From contig CAKPDY010000006.1 in the NCBI GenBank assembly GCA_934149165.1, forward strand, positions 1 to 64,000: a stretch of DNA of 64,000 nucleotides, written 5' to 3'. The notes below the pieces were generated by a model. It worked only from the letters and a program-made list of their open reading frames with translations, ran no database searches and was not told where the DNA came from. The translations under genes and the position numbers were made by a program. Origin of the DNA: an uncultured Clostridia bacterium. Lineage in GTDB: Bacteria; Bacillota; Clostridia; TANB77; CAG-508. Each line of letters starts with the position of its first letter. Position 1 is the stretch's first letter. Positions 27,246-37,870 of the stretch are shown here, piece by piece.

Positions 27246-28031
27246 TTATATTTTTCCTCTAACATATTCATAAATCATAATTCCAGCAGCAACACCTGCA
27301 TTTAAACTTTCTGTTTTACCAAGCATAGGAATTTTAACCTTTTTATCTGCTAAATCTTGTACTTCTTTTGATACACCATTTGCTTCATTTCCAATTACAA
27401 CAACCTTTTTGTTATATTGTATATTATAAATATTATTATTGGTATCTAAAGATGTTACAATAACTTCAAAACCATTATCTTTCATTTCTTTTAATGTTTT
27501 TATAATGTTATTTGTTCTAACAATATTAACCCTAAAAATCCCTCCCATAGTTGATCTAACAACCTTTGGATTATATTGGTCTGCTGTTTCTTTTGAAATT
27601 ACTATTTGTTTTAATCCTGCACTATCTACGGTTCTTAATATAGTTCCAAGATTTCCTGGGTCTTGTATTCCATCTAATACTACTATAAAATCTTCACTAT
27701 AATCTATATTTATATTATCTGTTTTTCTATTTATAACTGCCAAAATTCCCTGAGGGTTTGAAACATCTGAAAGTGTATTAAATATTTTTTCTGTTACGTA
27801 TATACATTTATATCTTGCAATTTCATATAATAGTTTCTTATCAATAGATTCATTATTAATACAATCTTCGCAAACAATTATATTCTCTATATCAGCCTTT
27901 TCTTCAATAGCTTCTGCTACAAGTTTTATTCCTTCTATTATGAACTGATTATTATTATCACGAAATTTTTTTTCTTTTAATTTTTTTATATTTTTTACAA
28001 GTTCATTATCTTTACTTGTTATTACTTGCAT
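27246..28031 (-). CDS. SpoU/TrmH family RNA methyltransferase
   Basis: Ribose 2'-O-methyltransferase of the SPOUT class. An N-terminal substrate-binding domain is followed by LDGIQDPGNLGTILRT, VVIGNEANGVS and ESLNAGVAAGIMIYE, the three knot motifs. About 261 residues. The exact RNA target (23S rRNA, RlmB- or YsgA-like) cannot be read. Start choice is uncertain: GGGAG is 11 bases before ATG 28031 and 5 before a TTG at 28037. Confidence 0.9.
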   Translation of the reverse strand: MQVITSKDNELVKNIKKLKEKKFRDNNNQFIIEGIKLVAEAIEEKADIENIIVCEDCINNESIDKKLLYEIARYKCIYVTEKIFNTLSDVSNPQGILAVINRKTDNINIDYSEDFIVVLDGIQDPGNLGTILRTVDSAGLKQIVISKETADQYNPKVVRSTMGGIFRVNIVRTNNIIKTLKEMKDNGFEVIVTSLDTNNNIYNIQYNKKVVVIGNEANGVSKEVQDLADKKVKIPMLGKTESLNAGVAAGIMIYEYVRGKI

Positions 28032-28091
28032 TTTCAAGCACACTCCCTTTATTTTTATTTAACAAAAACTTATGTATGTATTAATTTTTTA

Positions 28092-31000
28092 TTATTTTTC
28101 ATCTTTCCAAAATTTTAAAAAATCAATAACTTCCTCTAATTGCTTAATCTCACCATTTGATTTGCTTTTTAAAGTAATATATGGCTCTTTACCAGGTGAA
28201 AAACTAATTTGATTTTTATATTTTTCAATTACCTTATTTACCATATTAATATCAAACTTTTTAGCATCAAAATAAAATACAAAATTATCTTTTCTTTTAG
28301 TTAATTTTAAAATATTTAAAAATCTACACATTTCTTTAATACGAACAATGTCAAATAAATTTTCTATTTCAGCTGGCATATTTCCATATCTATCTATAAG
28401 TTCATCTATAACATTTGCAATATCTTGTTCAGTTCTACACAATGCTATAGATTGATAAATTTCAATTTTTTGACTAGAATCACTAATATATTCATCTGGA
28501 ATATATGTTGAAATATTTAAGTCTATTTGTACATCTATTTCTTCTTGAACTTCTATTCCTTGCATTTCTTTTATAACTTCATCTAGTAATTTACAATACA
28601 TTTCATAACCAACTTGTTCCATATGACCATGTTGAATTTCACCAAGTAAACTACCTGCACCTCTTATCTCTAAATCCCTCATTGCAATTTTAAAACCTGA
28701 ACCGAATTCTGTAAATTCTTTTATTGCTTTTAAGCGTTTATCTGCAACTTCTGATAGCATTTTATCTGGCTTATATGTTATATATGCATATGCTTGTTTA
28801 TCTGCTCTACCTACTCTACCTCTAATTTGGTATAATTGTGCTAATCCAAGCCTATCTGCATTTTCAACTATTATAGTATTAGCATTTGGAATATCTATTC
28901 CAGATTCCAAAATTGTTGTACATACTAATACATTTGTTTTTTTATTAATAAAATCAATCATTATTTCTTCTATTTCTCTTCCTGACATTCTTCCATTAGC
29001 AACACTAACTTTTGCTTCTGGAACAAGACTAGAAATTTCCATAGCTTTTTTTGTAATATTTTCTACATTATTAAATAAATAAAATACTTGACCATTTCTT
29101 TCAATTTCTTTTATAATTGCTTCTTTAATTACATCTACATCATATTCTAATACATAAGTTTGAACTGGTTTTCTAATTTGTGGTGGTTCATAAATTACAG
29201 ACATATCTCTAACACCAACTATAGACATATGTAATGTTCTAGGAATTGGTGTTGCAGTCATTGTTAAAACATCTATATTATTTTTCAATTGTTTAATTTT
29301 TTCTTTAGCTTTTACTCCAAATCTATGTTCCTCATCTATAATTAATAATCCTAAATCTTTAAATTCCACATCATCACTAAGCATTCTATGTGTACCTACT
29401 ACAACATCAATATCACCCAATTTTAATTTTCTAACAATTTCTGCTTGTTGCTTTTGTGTTCTAAATCTATTTAATACTTCTACATTAATTGCAAAATCTT
29501 TCATTCTTTTTCTAAATTCTTCAAACTGTTGGTTTGCCAAAACAGTTGTTGGTACTAAATATGCAACTTGTTTATGATCCATTACAGCTTTAAATGCTGC
29601 TCTTATTGCTACTTCTGTTTTTCCATATCCAACATCTCCACAAAGTAACCTATCCATTGGTTTACTTGATTCCATGTCTTTTTTTACTTCTTCTATACAA
29701 CGTAATTGATCTTCTGTTTCAACATATTCAAAATTTTCTTCAAATTGTTTTTGCCAATCTGTATCTTTGCTAAAAGCATATCCCGAAATTTTTTCCCTTT
29801 TTGCATATAATTCTATTAATTCTTTTGCTACTTCTCGTAAATTGTTTTTCACTCTTGTTTTTACTTTAGACCAATCTTTTCCACCTAATTTATATATTTT
29901 AGGGCTACCTTCACCACCAACATATTTTCTAATTGTATCCATATTTGTTGTTGGAACATACAAAATATCATCATCTAAATATCTAATCTTTATATAATCT
30001 TTTACAACATTATCTGCTTCAATAGTGTTTACACCAATATATTGACCAATACCATGTGAAGAATGAACTACATAGTCACCTATATTCAAATCTGCAAAAA
30101 CTACTTTTTCTCCTTCTTTAAAGTCTTTTGCTACTTTTTTCTTTTTTACAGGAATACTTGTGAAAAAATCCTCACTTGAAATTACAAGCAAATTCAAGTC
30201 ATAATCTTCAAACCCTGAAGTTAGTGCACCAGTTGTTATTAATACTTTTCCTTTTTCAAGTTTTTCTACTTTTTTTACAAAAATATTTTCTATATTTTTG
30301 TCTTTTAACATAACCGAAATTTTTCTAGCATTTTCTTCGCTTCCACCAAGAATTAAAATGCTTTTTTGTTTTTTTATTGCATCATTTATTGTAATACACA
30401 TATTATCAATTTCATTTTTATAATACAAAACATCTCTATAATTAAAACTCCAATTTATGTTTGTAATTTTATTGCTTACAACATCATCTTTATACAATAA
30501 TATACTATCATTTCTACCTGTATTGTCCTCAATTTTTTTCAATAAATTTTCTTCTACATGTTGTTCATTGTTACTAAAATTATTATTTATATCTTTATAA
30601 GTTGATAAATTATTAATAATATCTGGAATGCTTTTTTCTTTTTCTAAAAGATTTCTAATTAAATTTTTATTTTCTATTATTATATTATCGATTCTTTGAT
30701 TTATTTTTCCAAATTCATCTAAAACTATTACAAATTTATCTAAATATTCTAAAATATTTGATTTTTTACTATAAAAACTATTATAGTATTTATCTATTTT
30801 ACTAATATAATCGCCTGAACGTATTACTTCCAAATCTTCTTTTAAATTAGTTTTATTTGTGTAATTATTTTGTTCAATTTTTTTTATTACTTCATCTATT
30901 CCATATTCCAAAATGTATTCATGTGATGGATTTATTTGAATATCATCAAGCATTTCTACTGATCTTTGAGAAACAATATCAAATTTTCTTATTGAGTCTA

Positions 31001-31592
31001 TATCATCTCCCCAAAGTTCTATTCTAACACCATATTTTTCTGAAACAGATATATCTACAATTCCACCTCTAATACTAAATTGTCCTCTTCCATCTATTAA
31101 TTCTTTTCTTTCAAATCCTAAATCTACTAGTTTTTGTTTTAAATAATCTGTATTAATTGTATCTCCAACTTTTAATTTTATATCATTTTTATATAACACA
31201 TTTTTTGGTATCATATTTTGCATTATAGTTTCTATTGTAATTATTAAAATATCTACTTTATTATTATGTATATTGTTTAAAACTTGTATTCTTTCATATG
31301 GTAAATCTTTACTTTCAGCTATGTAATCATAAGTTACAATTTCTTTTTTTGGAAAAATTGCAATATTTTTATTAAAATACTCTAAGTCTTTTAGTAATCT
31401 TTTTGCTTGAATTTGATTATATGTTATTATACATATATTTTTATTTAAATTATTATTTAATGATGCTAAAATTTGAATTTTTCCCATATCAGATAAGCCC
31501 GATAAACTTATCGGACTTTGTTTTGTTTTTATATGATTAATTATTTCTGAAAACTTTTTTGAATTTTCCAATTCATTTATTAGAATATTCAA
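28092..31592 (-). CDS. mfd: Transcription-repair coupling factor
   Basis: Removes RNA polymerase stalled at lesions and recruits UvrA. 1166 residues. UvrB-like N-terminal module, CarD-type polymerase-interaction domain (GDYVVHSSHGIGQY, about 500), helicase motifs LCGDVGYGKTE and DEEHRFGV, then QIRGRVGR and the C-terminal TRCF domain. The gene is complete and unremarkable. Confidence 0.96.
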   Translation of the reverse strand: MNILINELENSKKFSEIINHIKTKQSPISLSGLSDMGKIQILASLNNNLNKNICIITYNQIQAKRLLKDLEYFNKNIAIFPKKEIVTYDYIAESKDLPYERIQVLNNIHNNKVDILIITIETIMQNMIPKNVLYKNDIKLKVGDTINTDYLKQKLVDLGFERKELIDGRGQFSIRGGIVDISVSEKYGVRIELWGDDIDSIRKFDIVSQRSVEMLDDIQINPSHEYILEYGIDEVIKKIEQNNYTNKTNLKEDLEVIRSGDYISKIDKYYNSFYSKKSNILEYLDKFVIVLDEFGKINQRIDNIIIENKNLIRNLLEKEKSIPDIINNLSTYKDINNNFSNNEQHVEENLLKKIEDNTGRNDSILLYKDDVVSNKITNINWSFNYRDVLYYKNEIDNMCITINDAIKKQKSILILGGSEENARKISVMLKDKNIENIFVKKVEKLEKGKVLITTGALTSGFEDYDLNLLVISSEDFFTSIPVKKKKVAKDFKEGEKVVFADLNIGDYVVHSSHGIGQYIGVNTIEADNVVKDYIKIRYLDDDILYVPTTNMDTIRKYVGGEGSPKIYKLGGKDWSKVKTRVKNNLREVAKELIELYAKREKISGYAFSKDTDWQKQFEENFEYVETEDQLRCIEEVKKDMESSKPMDRLLCGDVGYGKTEVAIRAAFKAVMDHKQVAYLVPTTVLANQQFEEFRKRMKDFAINVEVLNRFRTQKQQAEIVRKLKLGDIDVVVGTHRMLSDDVEFKDLGLLIIDEEHRFGVKAKEKIKQLKNNIDVLTMTATPIPRTLHMSIVGVRDMSVIYEPPQIRKPVQTYVLEYDVDVIKEAIIKEIERNGQVFYLFNNVENITKKAMEISSLVPEAKVSVANGRMSGREIEEIMIDFINKKTNVLVCTTILESGIDIPNANTIIVENADRLGLAQLYQIRGRVGRADKQAYAYITYKPDKMLSEVADKRLKAIKEFTEFGSGFKIAMRDLEIRGAGSLLGEIQHGHMEQVGYEMYCKLLDEVIKEMQGIEVQEEIDVQIDLNISTYIPDEYISDSSQKIEIYQSIALCRTEQDIANVIDELIDRYGNMPAEIENLFDIVRIKEMCRFLNILKLTKRKDNFVFYFDAKKFDINMVNKVIEKYKNQISFSPGKEPYITLKSKSNGEIKQLEEVIDFLKFWKDEK

Positions 31593-31702
31593 TTTCTATT
31601 CATTCCTTTCACTGTTTTCATTTTTTATTTATAATTATATTTATATTTCTATTTTACCAAAAAAATGTTCTTTAGTCAATGCATATTTTCTACTATTTTC
31701 CA

Positions 31703-34700
31703 CTATTTTTCTACATTTTGCTCTCCAACAATATCAATAAACTCATTCAAAATTTCATTATTCATCAAAACTCCACCAGCAGAATCAACTTTATTTCCAT
31801 TTTTTATATCAATTCTACAATTATTTCTGTCTCCTGAAAAGAATCTTATTGCTCCACGAAGTTTTTCTTTTTGTTCTTCATTCAAATTAGTAATATTAAT
31901 TTCTATAGATTTAATTCCTTTATTTATATTTTTTTCAGAATTTGCACCTTTTTCACTATTTTCCTTAAACGGTAAAATTTTATTAGCAACAATTTTTACA
32001 TCTTCATCTTCCCTAATACTTAATCTACCCTCAACCAAAACAATACTTTCATCCATTAGAATATCTGAACACATTTGATAGCAATTCTCAAAAACAATTA
32101 TCTCACATTGTCCAAATAAATCTTCTATTGTTACAAAGGCCATAATTTTATTATTTTTAGTATATTTCTTTTTTACACTATTAATTATTCCAGCAATTCT
32201 AACAACTTGACCATCTCTATACTTAGGAACGTCTTCCATTATCTTGTCTTCCGTTTCTTGCAATTGTTTCATTTTCAAAGTATTTATATTTGTTTGCTCA
32301 GCAATTTGTTCTCTAAACTGTTCTAGCGGATGACCAGAAATATATAATCCTAGCATTTCTTTTTCCATTGATAAAAGTTCTTTTTCTGTATATTCTTTTA
32401 AAGTAGTATATTTATATTTCATTTTTTCAAGTTGATTTTCAACATTGTTATTTGAATTATCATTTTCATTTTTTTCAATATTATCTGTACCACCAAAAGC
32501 TAAATCAAACATTGTAACTTGCCCTTTAAAACTTTTTTTATTAGTATCAGCAATACTATCCAAAATATCTTCAAAAGATGCCATTAAAGTGCTTCTTGTT
32601 TGTTCAAATTCATCAAAAGCTCCTGCTTTTATTAGACTTTCTATACATTTTTTATTAACAGATTCACATTGCATTCTTTCACAAAAATCTGAAAAATCCT
32701 TGAATATACCATTTTCTTCACGATTTTTAACAATAGCATCTACAACTGCAGTTCCAACATTTTTTATACTTCCTAATCCAAATCTTATTTTTCCTTCATC
32801 AACTGTAAAACGAGTAAAACTTTTATTTATATCTGGTTTTAAAATTTGGATTCCCATTTTTCTACATTCATCTATATATAGTGGAACTTTATCTAAATTT
32901 CCTAAAAAGCTATTTAATGTTGCAGCCATAAATTCCTCTTTATAGTATGCTTTCAAATATGCTGTTCTATAAGATACAACTGCATAAGCAGCAGCATGCG
33001 ATTTATTAAAAGCATATTTAGCAAATTCAGCCATTTCATCAAATATTGTATTTGCAGATTTTTCATCTATTCCGTTTCTGATGCAACCAGGAATTATAAC
33101 ATTTCCATTTTCATCTGTTTGTCCATGTATAAAATATTCTCTTTCTTTTGCCATTACATCTAGTTTTTTCTTACCCATAGCACGACGAACTAAATCAGCT
33201 CTACCTAAAGAATATCCTGCCAAATCTCTAACTATTTGCATAACTTGTTCTTGATATACCATACAACCATATGTTACTTCTAATATTGGTTTTAAAGCTG
33301 GATGAGTATACACAGCATGTTCTGGGTCTTGTTTATTTGCAATATATCTTGGAATTTGATCCATTGGACCAGGACGATATAATGAAACCCCTGCTATTAT
33401 ATCTTCTAAACAATCTGGTTTTAATTCTTTCATAAAGTTTGTCATACCTTGGCTTTCAAATTGGAATATTCCCATACTATCTCCATTTTGCCAAAGTTTA
33501 TATACTTTAGGGTCATTCATTTCTCTATCAAAAGCAACATCTATTCCTCTATTTTGTTTTACTAAATTAATTGTATCTTGTATTACTGTTAATGTACGTA
33601 ATCCTAAAAAATCCATTTTTAGTAAACCTAATTCTTCTAGTGTTGTCATTATAAATTGTGTAGATATTAAACCATCACGAACATATAATGGAACATATGT
33701 ATCAACTGGTTCTTTTGTTATAACTATTCCACATGCATGTGTTGAAGCTTGTCTTGGTAGCCCCTCTAACCCCATAGCTATTTCTAATAATTTATTTATT
33801 TCAGGATCATTTTCATAAAGTTCACTTAATTCTCTATTTTGTTCTAAAGCCTTTTTTATTGTGATATGTAATTCATTTGGTATCATTTTTGCAAGTTTAT
33901 CTGTTTCGGCATATGGAATATCTAAAGCTCTTCCAACATCGCGAATTACCATCCTTGCAGACATTGTTCCAAAAGTTATAATTTGCGAAACATGGTCTTG
34001 TCCATATTTTCTTCCAACATAATCTATTACCTCTTGTCTTCTTTCATAGCAAAAATCGACATCAAAGTCAGGCATACTAATTCTTTCTGGATTTAAAAAT
34101 CTTTCAAAAATCAAGCTGTATTTTATCGGATCTATATCTGTAATTCCTATTGCATATGCAACAATTGAGCCTGCACCAGAACCACGTCCTGGTCCAACTG
34201 GTATTCCTTGTGATTTGGCATAATTTATATAATCCCAAACTATTAAGAAATAATCAACATATCCCATCTTTTTTATTACTGATAATTCATATTCTGCTCT
34301 ATCTAAAATTTCTTTTGTTACATTTTCTGCATACTTTATTTTAATACCATCATCACATAATTTTTTTAGATAATCAAAATGTGTTTCAAATTCTTCTGGT
34401 ACATCATAATTTGGCAAAATTGTATGACCAAATTCAAAATCTACATTACATTTATTTGCTATTTCTACTGTGTTTTCTATTGCTTCTGGAATATTTTTAA
34501 AATATTCAGACATTTCTTCAGGTGATTTTACATAAAAATCATCTGTTTCAAATTTCATTCTATCTTCATCAGTCATCCTTTTACCTGTTTGAATACATAG
34601 TAAAACTTCATGATTATAACTATCTTCTTTTTTTAAATAATGTGCATCATTTGTTGCAACTAGCTTAATTCCTAGTTTACGAGATAATTGTACTAATTTT

Positions 34701-35260
34701 TGATTAACTATAATCTGCTCTCTTAACGTATTAGCTTGAACTTCTAAATAGTAATCATCACCAAATAAGTTTTTATGCCATAATGCTACTTCTTCAGCTT
34801 TTTGGGGATTATCATGTAATAAATTTTGAGCTACTTCTCCTCCTAAACAGGCGCTACAACAAATTAAACCTTCATGATATTTTTCTAAAATTTCTTTATC
34901 TATACGAGGTTTATAATAATATCCATCTACAAAACCTAATGAAACCAACTTTGATAAATTTTTATATCCTTCATTATTTTTAGCTAATAGTATTAAGTGG
35001 TAATATTTATTATCAATATTAGGTTCTTTATCAAACCTTGTACGAGGTGCAACATATACCTCACATCCTATAATAGGCTTAACTCCATTTGCCTTACATG
35101 CTTTGTAAAAATCTATTACACCAAACATAACACCATGATCTGTAATTGCTATTGAATCCATTCCTAATTCTTTTGCCCTTACAGGTAAATCTTTTATTCT
35201 ATTTGCTCCATCTAGTAAACTGAATTCACTATGTACGTGTAAATGTACAAAATTTGGCAT
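31703..35260 (-). CDS. dnaE: DNA polymerase III alpha subunit
   Basis: Replicative polymerase of the DnaE type, 1185 residues. N-terminal PHP domain (FVHLHVHSEFSLLDGA), catalytic PDFDVDFCYERR (about 400), helix-hairpin-helix and C-terminal OB fold (VVRIAGIINSVKKKYTK). Ordinary length for the DnaE1 or DnaE3 branch. mfd lies 110 bases downstream with no clear terminator between. Confidence 0.96.
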   Translation of the reverse strand: MPNFVHLHVHSEFSLLDGANRIKDLPVRAKELGMDSIAITDHGVMFGVIDFYKACKANGVKPIIGCEVYVAPRTRFDKEPNIDNKYYHLILLAKNNEGYKNLSKLVSLGFVDGYYYKPRIDKEILEKYHEGLICCSACLGGEVAQNLLHDNPQKAEEVALWHKNLFGDDYYLEVQANTLREQIIVNQKLVQLSRKLGIKLVATNDAHYLKKEDSYNHEVLLCIQTGKRMTDEDRMKFETDDFYVKSPEEMSEYFKNIPEAIENTVEIANKCNVDFEFGHTILPNYDVPEEFETHFDYLKKLCDDGIKIKYAENVTKEILDRAEYELSVIKKMGYVDYFLIVWDYINYAKSQGIPVGPGRGSGAGSIVAYAIGITDIDPIKYSLIFERFLNPERISMPDFDVDFCYERRQEVIDYVGRKYGQDHVSQIITFGTMSARMVIRDVGRALDIPYAETDKLAKMIPNELHITIKKALEQNRELSELYENDPEINKLLEIAMGLEGLPRQASTHACGIVITKEPVDTYVPLYVRDGLISTQFIMTTLEELGLLKMDFLGLRTLTVIQDTINLVKQNRGIDVAFDREMNDPKVYKLWQNGDSMGIFQFESQGMTNFMKELKPDCLEDIIAGVSLYRPGPMDQIPRYIANKQDPEHAVYTHPALKPILEVTYGCMVYQEQVMQIVRDLAGYSLGRADLVRRAMGKKKLDVMAKEREYFIHGQTDENGNVIIPGCIRNGIDEKSANTIFDEMAEFAKYAFNKSHAAAYAVVSYRTAYLKAYYKEEFMAATLNSFLGNLDKVPLYIDECRKMGIQILKPDINKSFTRFTVDEGKIRFGLGSIKNVGTAVVDAIVKNREENGIFKDFSDFCERMQCESVNKKCIESLIKAGAFDEFEQTRSTLMASFEDILDSIADTNKKSFKGQVTMFDLAFGGTDNIEKNENDNSNNNVENQLEKMKYKYTTLKEYTEKELLSMEKEMLGLYISGHPLEQFREQIAEQTNINTLKMKQLQETEDKIMEDVPKYRDGQVVRIAGIINSVKKKYTKNNKIMAFVTIEDLFGQCEIIVFENCYQMCSDILMDESIVLVEGRLSIREDEDVKIVANKILPFKENSEKGANSEKNINKGIKSIEINITNLNEEQKEKLRGAIRFFSGDRNNCRIDIKNGNKVDSAGGVLMNNEILNEFIDIVGEQNVEK

Positions 35261-35511
35261 TATTATCTACTTCCTTTCTATTATTCTAAATTTTATATCA
35301 TACTTTCAATAGAATTTCAATCTATTGAAAAGATTATGTGGCTACAGCCATTATAGTTCAACACTTTTTCAATTATTTGCCTAAAAGCAAGAATTAAATA
35401 TGCAGGTATTACGTAACCCAAATAAAATATATTATTGTTCTAAAGTGTAGGTTTTTGTATATTTTTGTCAAAACTAGTCGACATATTATATTAACTTTTT
35501 CTTATTTTGTA

Positions 35512-35577
35512 TTTACATTTCTCCATTTTACTGGTATAATAGATTTTGTGAAACATACAAAATGGAGTTACAATAAC
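35512..35577 (+). promoter_or_regulatory. Consensus promoter bracketed by a 9-bp inverted repeat
   Basis: TTTACA at 35512-35517, 17-base spacer, perfect TATAAT at 35535-35540. CTCCATTTT at 35521-35529 and its complement AAAATGGAG at 35569-35577 bracket the -10 and start region, a possible operator. The rest of 35261-35511 has only a weak A/T palindrome near 35307-35333. Confidence 0.65.
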
Positions 35578-35603
35578 ATCACTACAAAGGAGGATTTTAC
35601 ACA

Positions 35604-35879
35604 ATGCCTATTGAAATTCCAAATATCAATGAGTTTGTACTCAATGATATTAAGTCAACTGTTAATAATAATAACAGTAACTTTTTGAAAATCAGTAATG
35701 CCAATCTTGAATTACTTAAAAATGTAACAGAGGTAATCTATCCTGATTGCATCCTTTACTTAGGAAACAAAATTTCAATCTGTTTTATTCAGTCATATCT
35801 GCTGAAAAAAAACATAGAAATTTCCTCAATTGAAAGATGTATGTCACAAGAATTAAGCATTCTGAAGGTTACTTTTTAA
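35604..35879 (+). CDS. Orphan small protein, unknown
   Basis: 91 residues starting MPIEIPNINEF, with an Asn-rich stretch and a hydrophobic segment (CILYLGNKISICFIQSYLL). No family recognised. AAAGGAGG is ten bases before the ATG, a consensus promoter is upstream and a clean terminator downstream, so it looks like a real monocistronic gene. Confidence 0.65.
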   Translation: MPIEIPNINEFVLNDIKSTVNNNNSNFLKISNANLELLKNVTEVIYPDCILYLGNKISICFIQSYLLKKNIEISSIERCMSQELSILKVTF

Positions 35880-35929
35880 TTCAAACCTTAACTGAATTTT
35901 CAAAAACACAAAATTTTCACTTATGAATT

Positions 35930-35977
35930 TGAGACTTTATGAACAATACTAACTGTTCCATAAAGTCTCATATTTTT
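35930..35977 (+). terminator. Intrinsic terminator
   Basis: 16-bp stem with one bulged C and an 8-base loop, followed by a T run. It ends the orphan gene's transcript. Confidence 0.85.
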
Positions 35978-36001
35978 CATATATGTAACAATTCAAATTT
36001 T

Positions 36002-37426
36002 TTATAAATTCCTTGCCATTTGTACACCTGAAGCAGAAGCCATCATTAATCCCCTTGTCATTCCACCGCCATCTCCAATACAAAACAATCCTTTAACACT
36101 AGTTTCAAAATTATTATTAATTAATACTTTATTACTATAAAATTTAATTTCAGGTCCATATAATAAATTATCTGGATTGGCAAACCCCTCAACAATTTTA
36201 TCCATCTCTTTTATAAACTGTAAAATATCTGTCATTGTTCTATAACCTATTGCAAAAGTTATATCTCCTGGCACAGCTGATTTAAGTGTTGGTACAACCG
36301 AATTTGAGTCTAATTCATTTTGCCATGTTCTCTTACCTCTGTTAATATCTCCTAATCTCTGAACTACAACATTTCCTTGACCCAATTCATTTAAGTTTTT
36401 AGCAACATTTCTTCCATATTCAATTGGTTTATTAAATGGATATGTAAAATTATGTGACACTAATATTGCTAAATTTGTATTTGTACTTTTTTTATCTTTA
36501 TAAGAATGACCATTTACCAAAGTTAAATTATTGTCATATACTTCTGAAGATACAAAACCACTAGGATTTTGACAAAATGTTCTTACTTTATCTTTAAATG
36601 GATATGGATATCCTATAAATTTTCCTTCATACATATATTTATTAATATTTTCCATAACTGAATTTGGTAATTCATATCTAATTCCTATATCAACAACACC
36701 AGCTCTAGACTCTATATTATGTTTATTACACATTTCTGATAACCAATTTGCACCTTTTCTTCCAACAGCAATTACAACATTATTTGAATAAAATTCTTCG
36801 ACTCTTTCGCTTTTTACAGATTTGGTTATTACGCCCTTTACAATATTATTTTCAATAATTATGTCTTCAACAACTGTCTCAAATTTCATATTTACTTCAT
36901 TTTCTTCTAAATATTTTTCTAATTTTTGATACAATTCATGTGCTTTTTCAGTTCCTAAATGCCTTATTGGAATATCTATTAAATTAATTCCCTCTTTTTT
37001 AGATTTATTTCTAATTTTTGAAACTTCTTCTTTATATTCCACTCCTTCAAGCTTAGTATCTGCACCAAATTTTAAATAAATATCATCTGTATAATCAATA
37101 ATCTTTTTAGTAGCTTCAACACCTATATATTTATGCAAACAGCCCCCTACATAAATATCATCATCTTCTTCATTATACAATGAAAGTTTCCCATCCGAAA
37201 ATGCACCTGCACCAGAAAAACCACTTGTTATATTACAAAAAGGCTTACATTTTGTACACTTTCCTGTTTTTTCTATTGGACATACTCTATTTTCAACACG
37301 TTTACCTTGTTCAATTAATAAAACATTTTTTGCCTTTCCAAGCTGAATTAATTCATATGCACAAAATATAGAGCTTGGTCCCATTCCTATTAAAATAGTA
37401 TCATATTTATTTGATTTTTCTGACAT
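36002..37426 (-). CDS. FAD-dependent oxidoreductase
   Basis: 474 residues. The N-terminal dinucleotide motif GMGPSSIFCAYE, a Cys-rich segment CPIEKTGKCTKCKPFC, and a C-terminal FAD motif GDGGGMTRGLMMASASG match the family of uncharacterised NAD(P)/FAD dehydrogenases common in Clostridia. Redox partner unknown; the Cys cluster may bind metal or act in thiol chemistry. GGAGG precedes the ATG. Confidence 0.85.
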   Translation of the reverse strand: MSEKSNKYDTILIGMGPSSIFCAYELIQLGKAKNVLLIEQGKRVENRVCPIEKTGKCTKCKPFCNITSGFSGAGAFSDGKLSLYNEEDDDIYVGGCLHKYIGVEATKKIIDYTDDIYLKFGADTKLEGVEYKEEVSKIRNKSKKEGINLIDIPIRHLGTEKAHELYQKLEKYLEENEVNMKFETVVEDIIIENNIVKGVITKSVKSERVEEFYSNNVVIAVGRKGANWLSEMCNKHNIESRAGVVDIGIRYELPNSVMENINKYMYEGKFIGYPYPFKDKVRTFCQNPSGFVSSEVYDNNLTLVNGHSYKDKKSTNTNLAILVSHNFTYPFNKPIEYGRNVAKNLNELGQGNVVVQRLGDINRGKRTWQNELDSNSVVPTLKSAVPGDITFAIGYRTMTDILQFIKEMDKIVEGFANPDNLLYGPEIKFYSNKVLINNNFETSVKGLFCIGDGGGMTRGLMMASASGVQMARNL

Positions 37427-37474
37427 AATATTTACCTCCTAATTTGTAAAAAATACACCATATTATTGTAAAAA

Positions 37475-37711
37475 TTATAAAATTTTAATTAATTCTCCTA
37501 TATTTTTACCCTGAGTAATTGGAATTTGTATTATCTCAAATTTTGAAATTTTATCTCCAAATTTTATTTCAACTACATCTCCAACTTTCACATCATAACT
37601 TGGTTTAACAATCTTTCCATTGACAACAACTCTACCATTATCTGCAGCCTCATTAGCCACAGTTCTTCTTTTAATTACTCTTGACACTTTTAAAAATTTA
37701 TCTAAGCGCAT
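37475..37711 (-). CDS. rqcP: S4-domain RNA-binding protein, RqcP/YabO type
   Basis: 78 residues, a lone S4 domain (MRLDKFLKVSRVIKRRTVANEA, GRVVVNGK, GDVVEI). RqcP assists RqcH in alanine-tailing of stalled nascent chains in ribosome quality control. The size and motif set fit. Assignment to RqcP rather than another short S4 protein is by similarity only. Confidence 0.8.
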   Translation of the reverse strand: MRLDKFLKVSRVIKRRTVANEAADNGRVVVNGKIVKPSYDVKVGDVVEIKFGDKISKFEIIQIPITQGKNIGELIKIL

Positions 37712-37870
37712 TTATTCACTCTCCCTTCTGCTAAACTTTTTATACCATATTCGCTAAATTATTTCAAGCCCAATAAACAACTACCACTGATTGTTAGTTG
37801 CAAATTTTTTGCATAAATTTAGAATTATTGTAAAAAATATTAGCAATTACAATAAAAAGGAGGAATAGTT

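Noticed and set aside
35403..35425. Second full copy of the 42947-43066 element
   Set aside because: Only 13 bases match exactly; too short to call a copy.
35455..35688. 77-residue open frame
   Set aside because: It overlaps the better gene at 35604-35879 and its promoter, has no ribosome site and no protein-like pattern.
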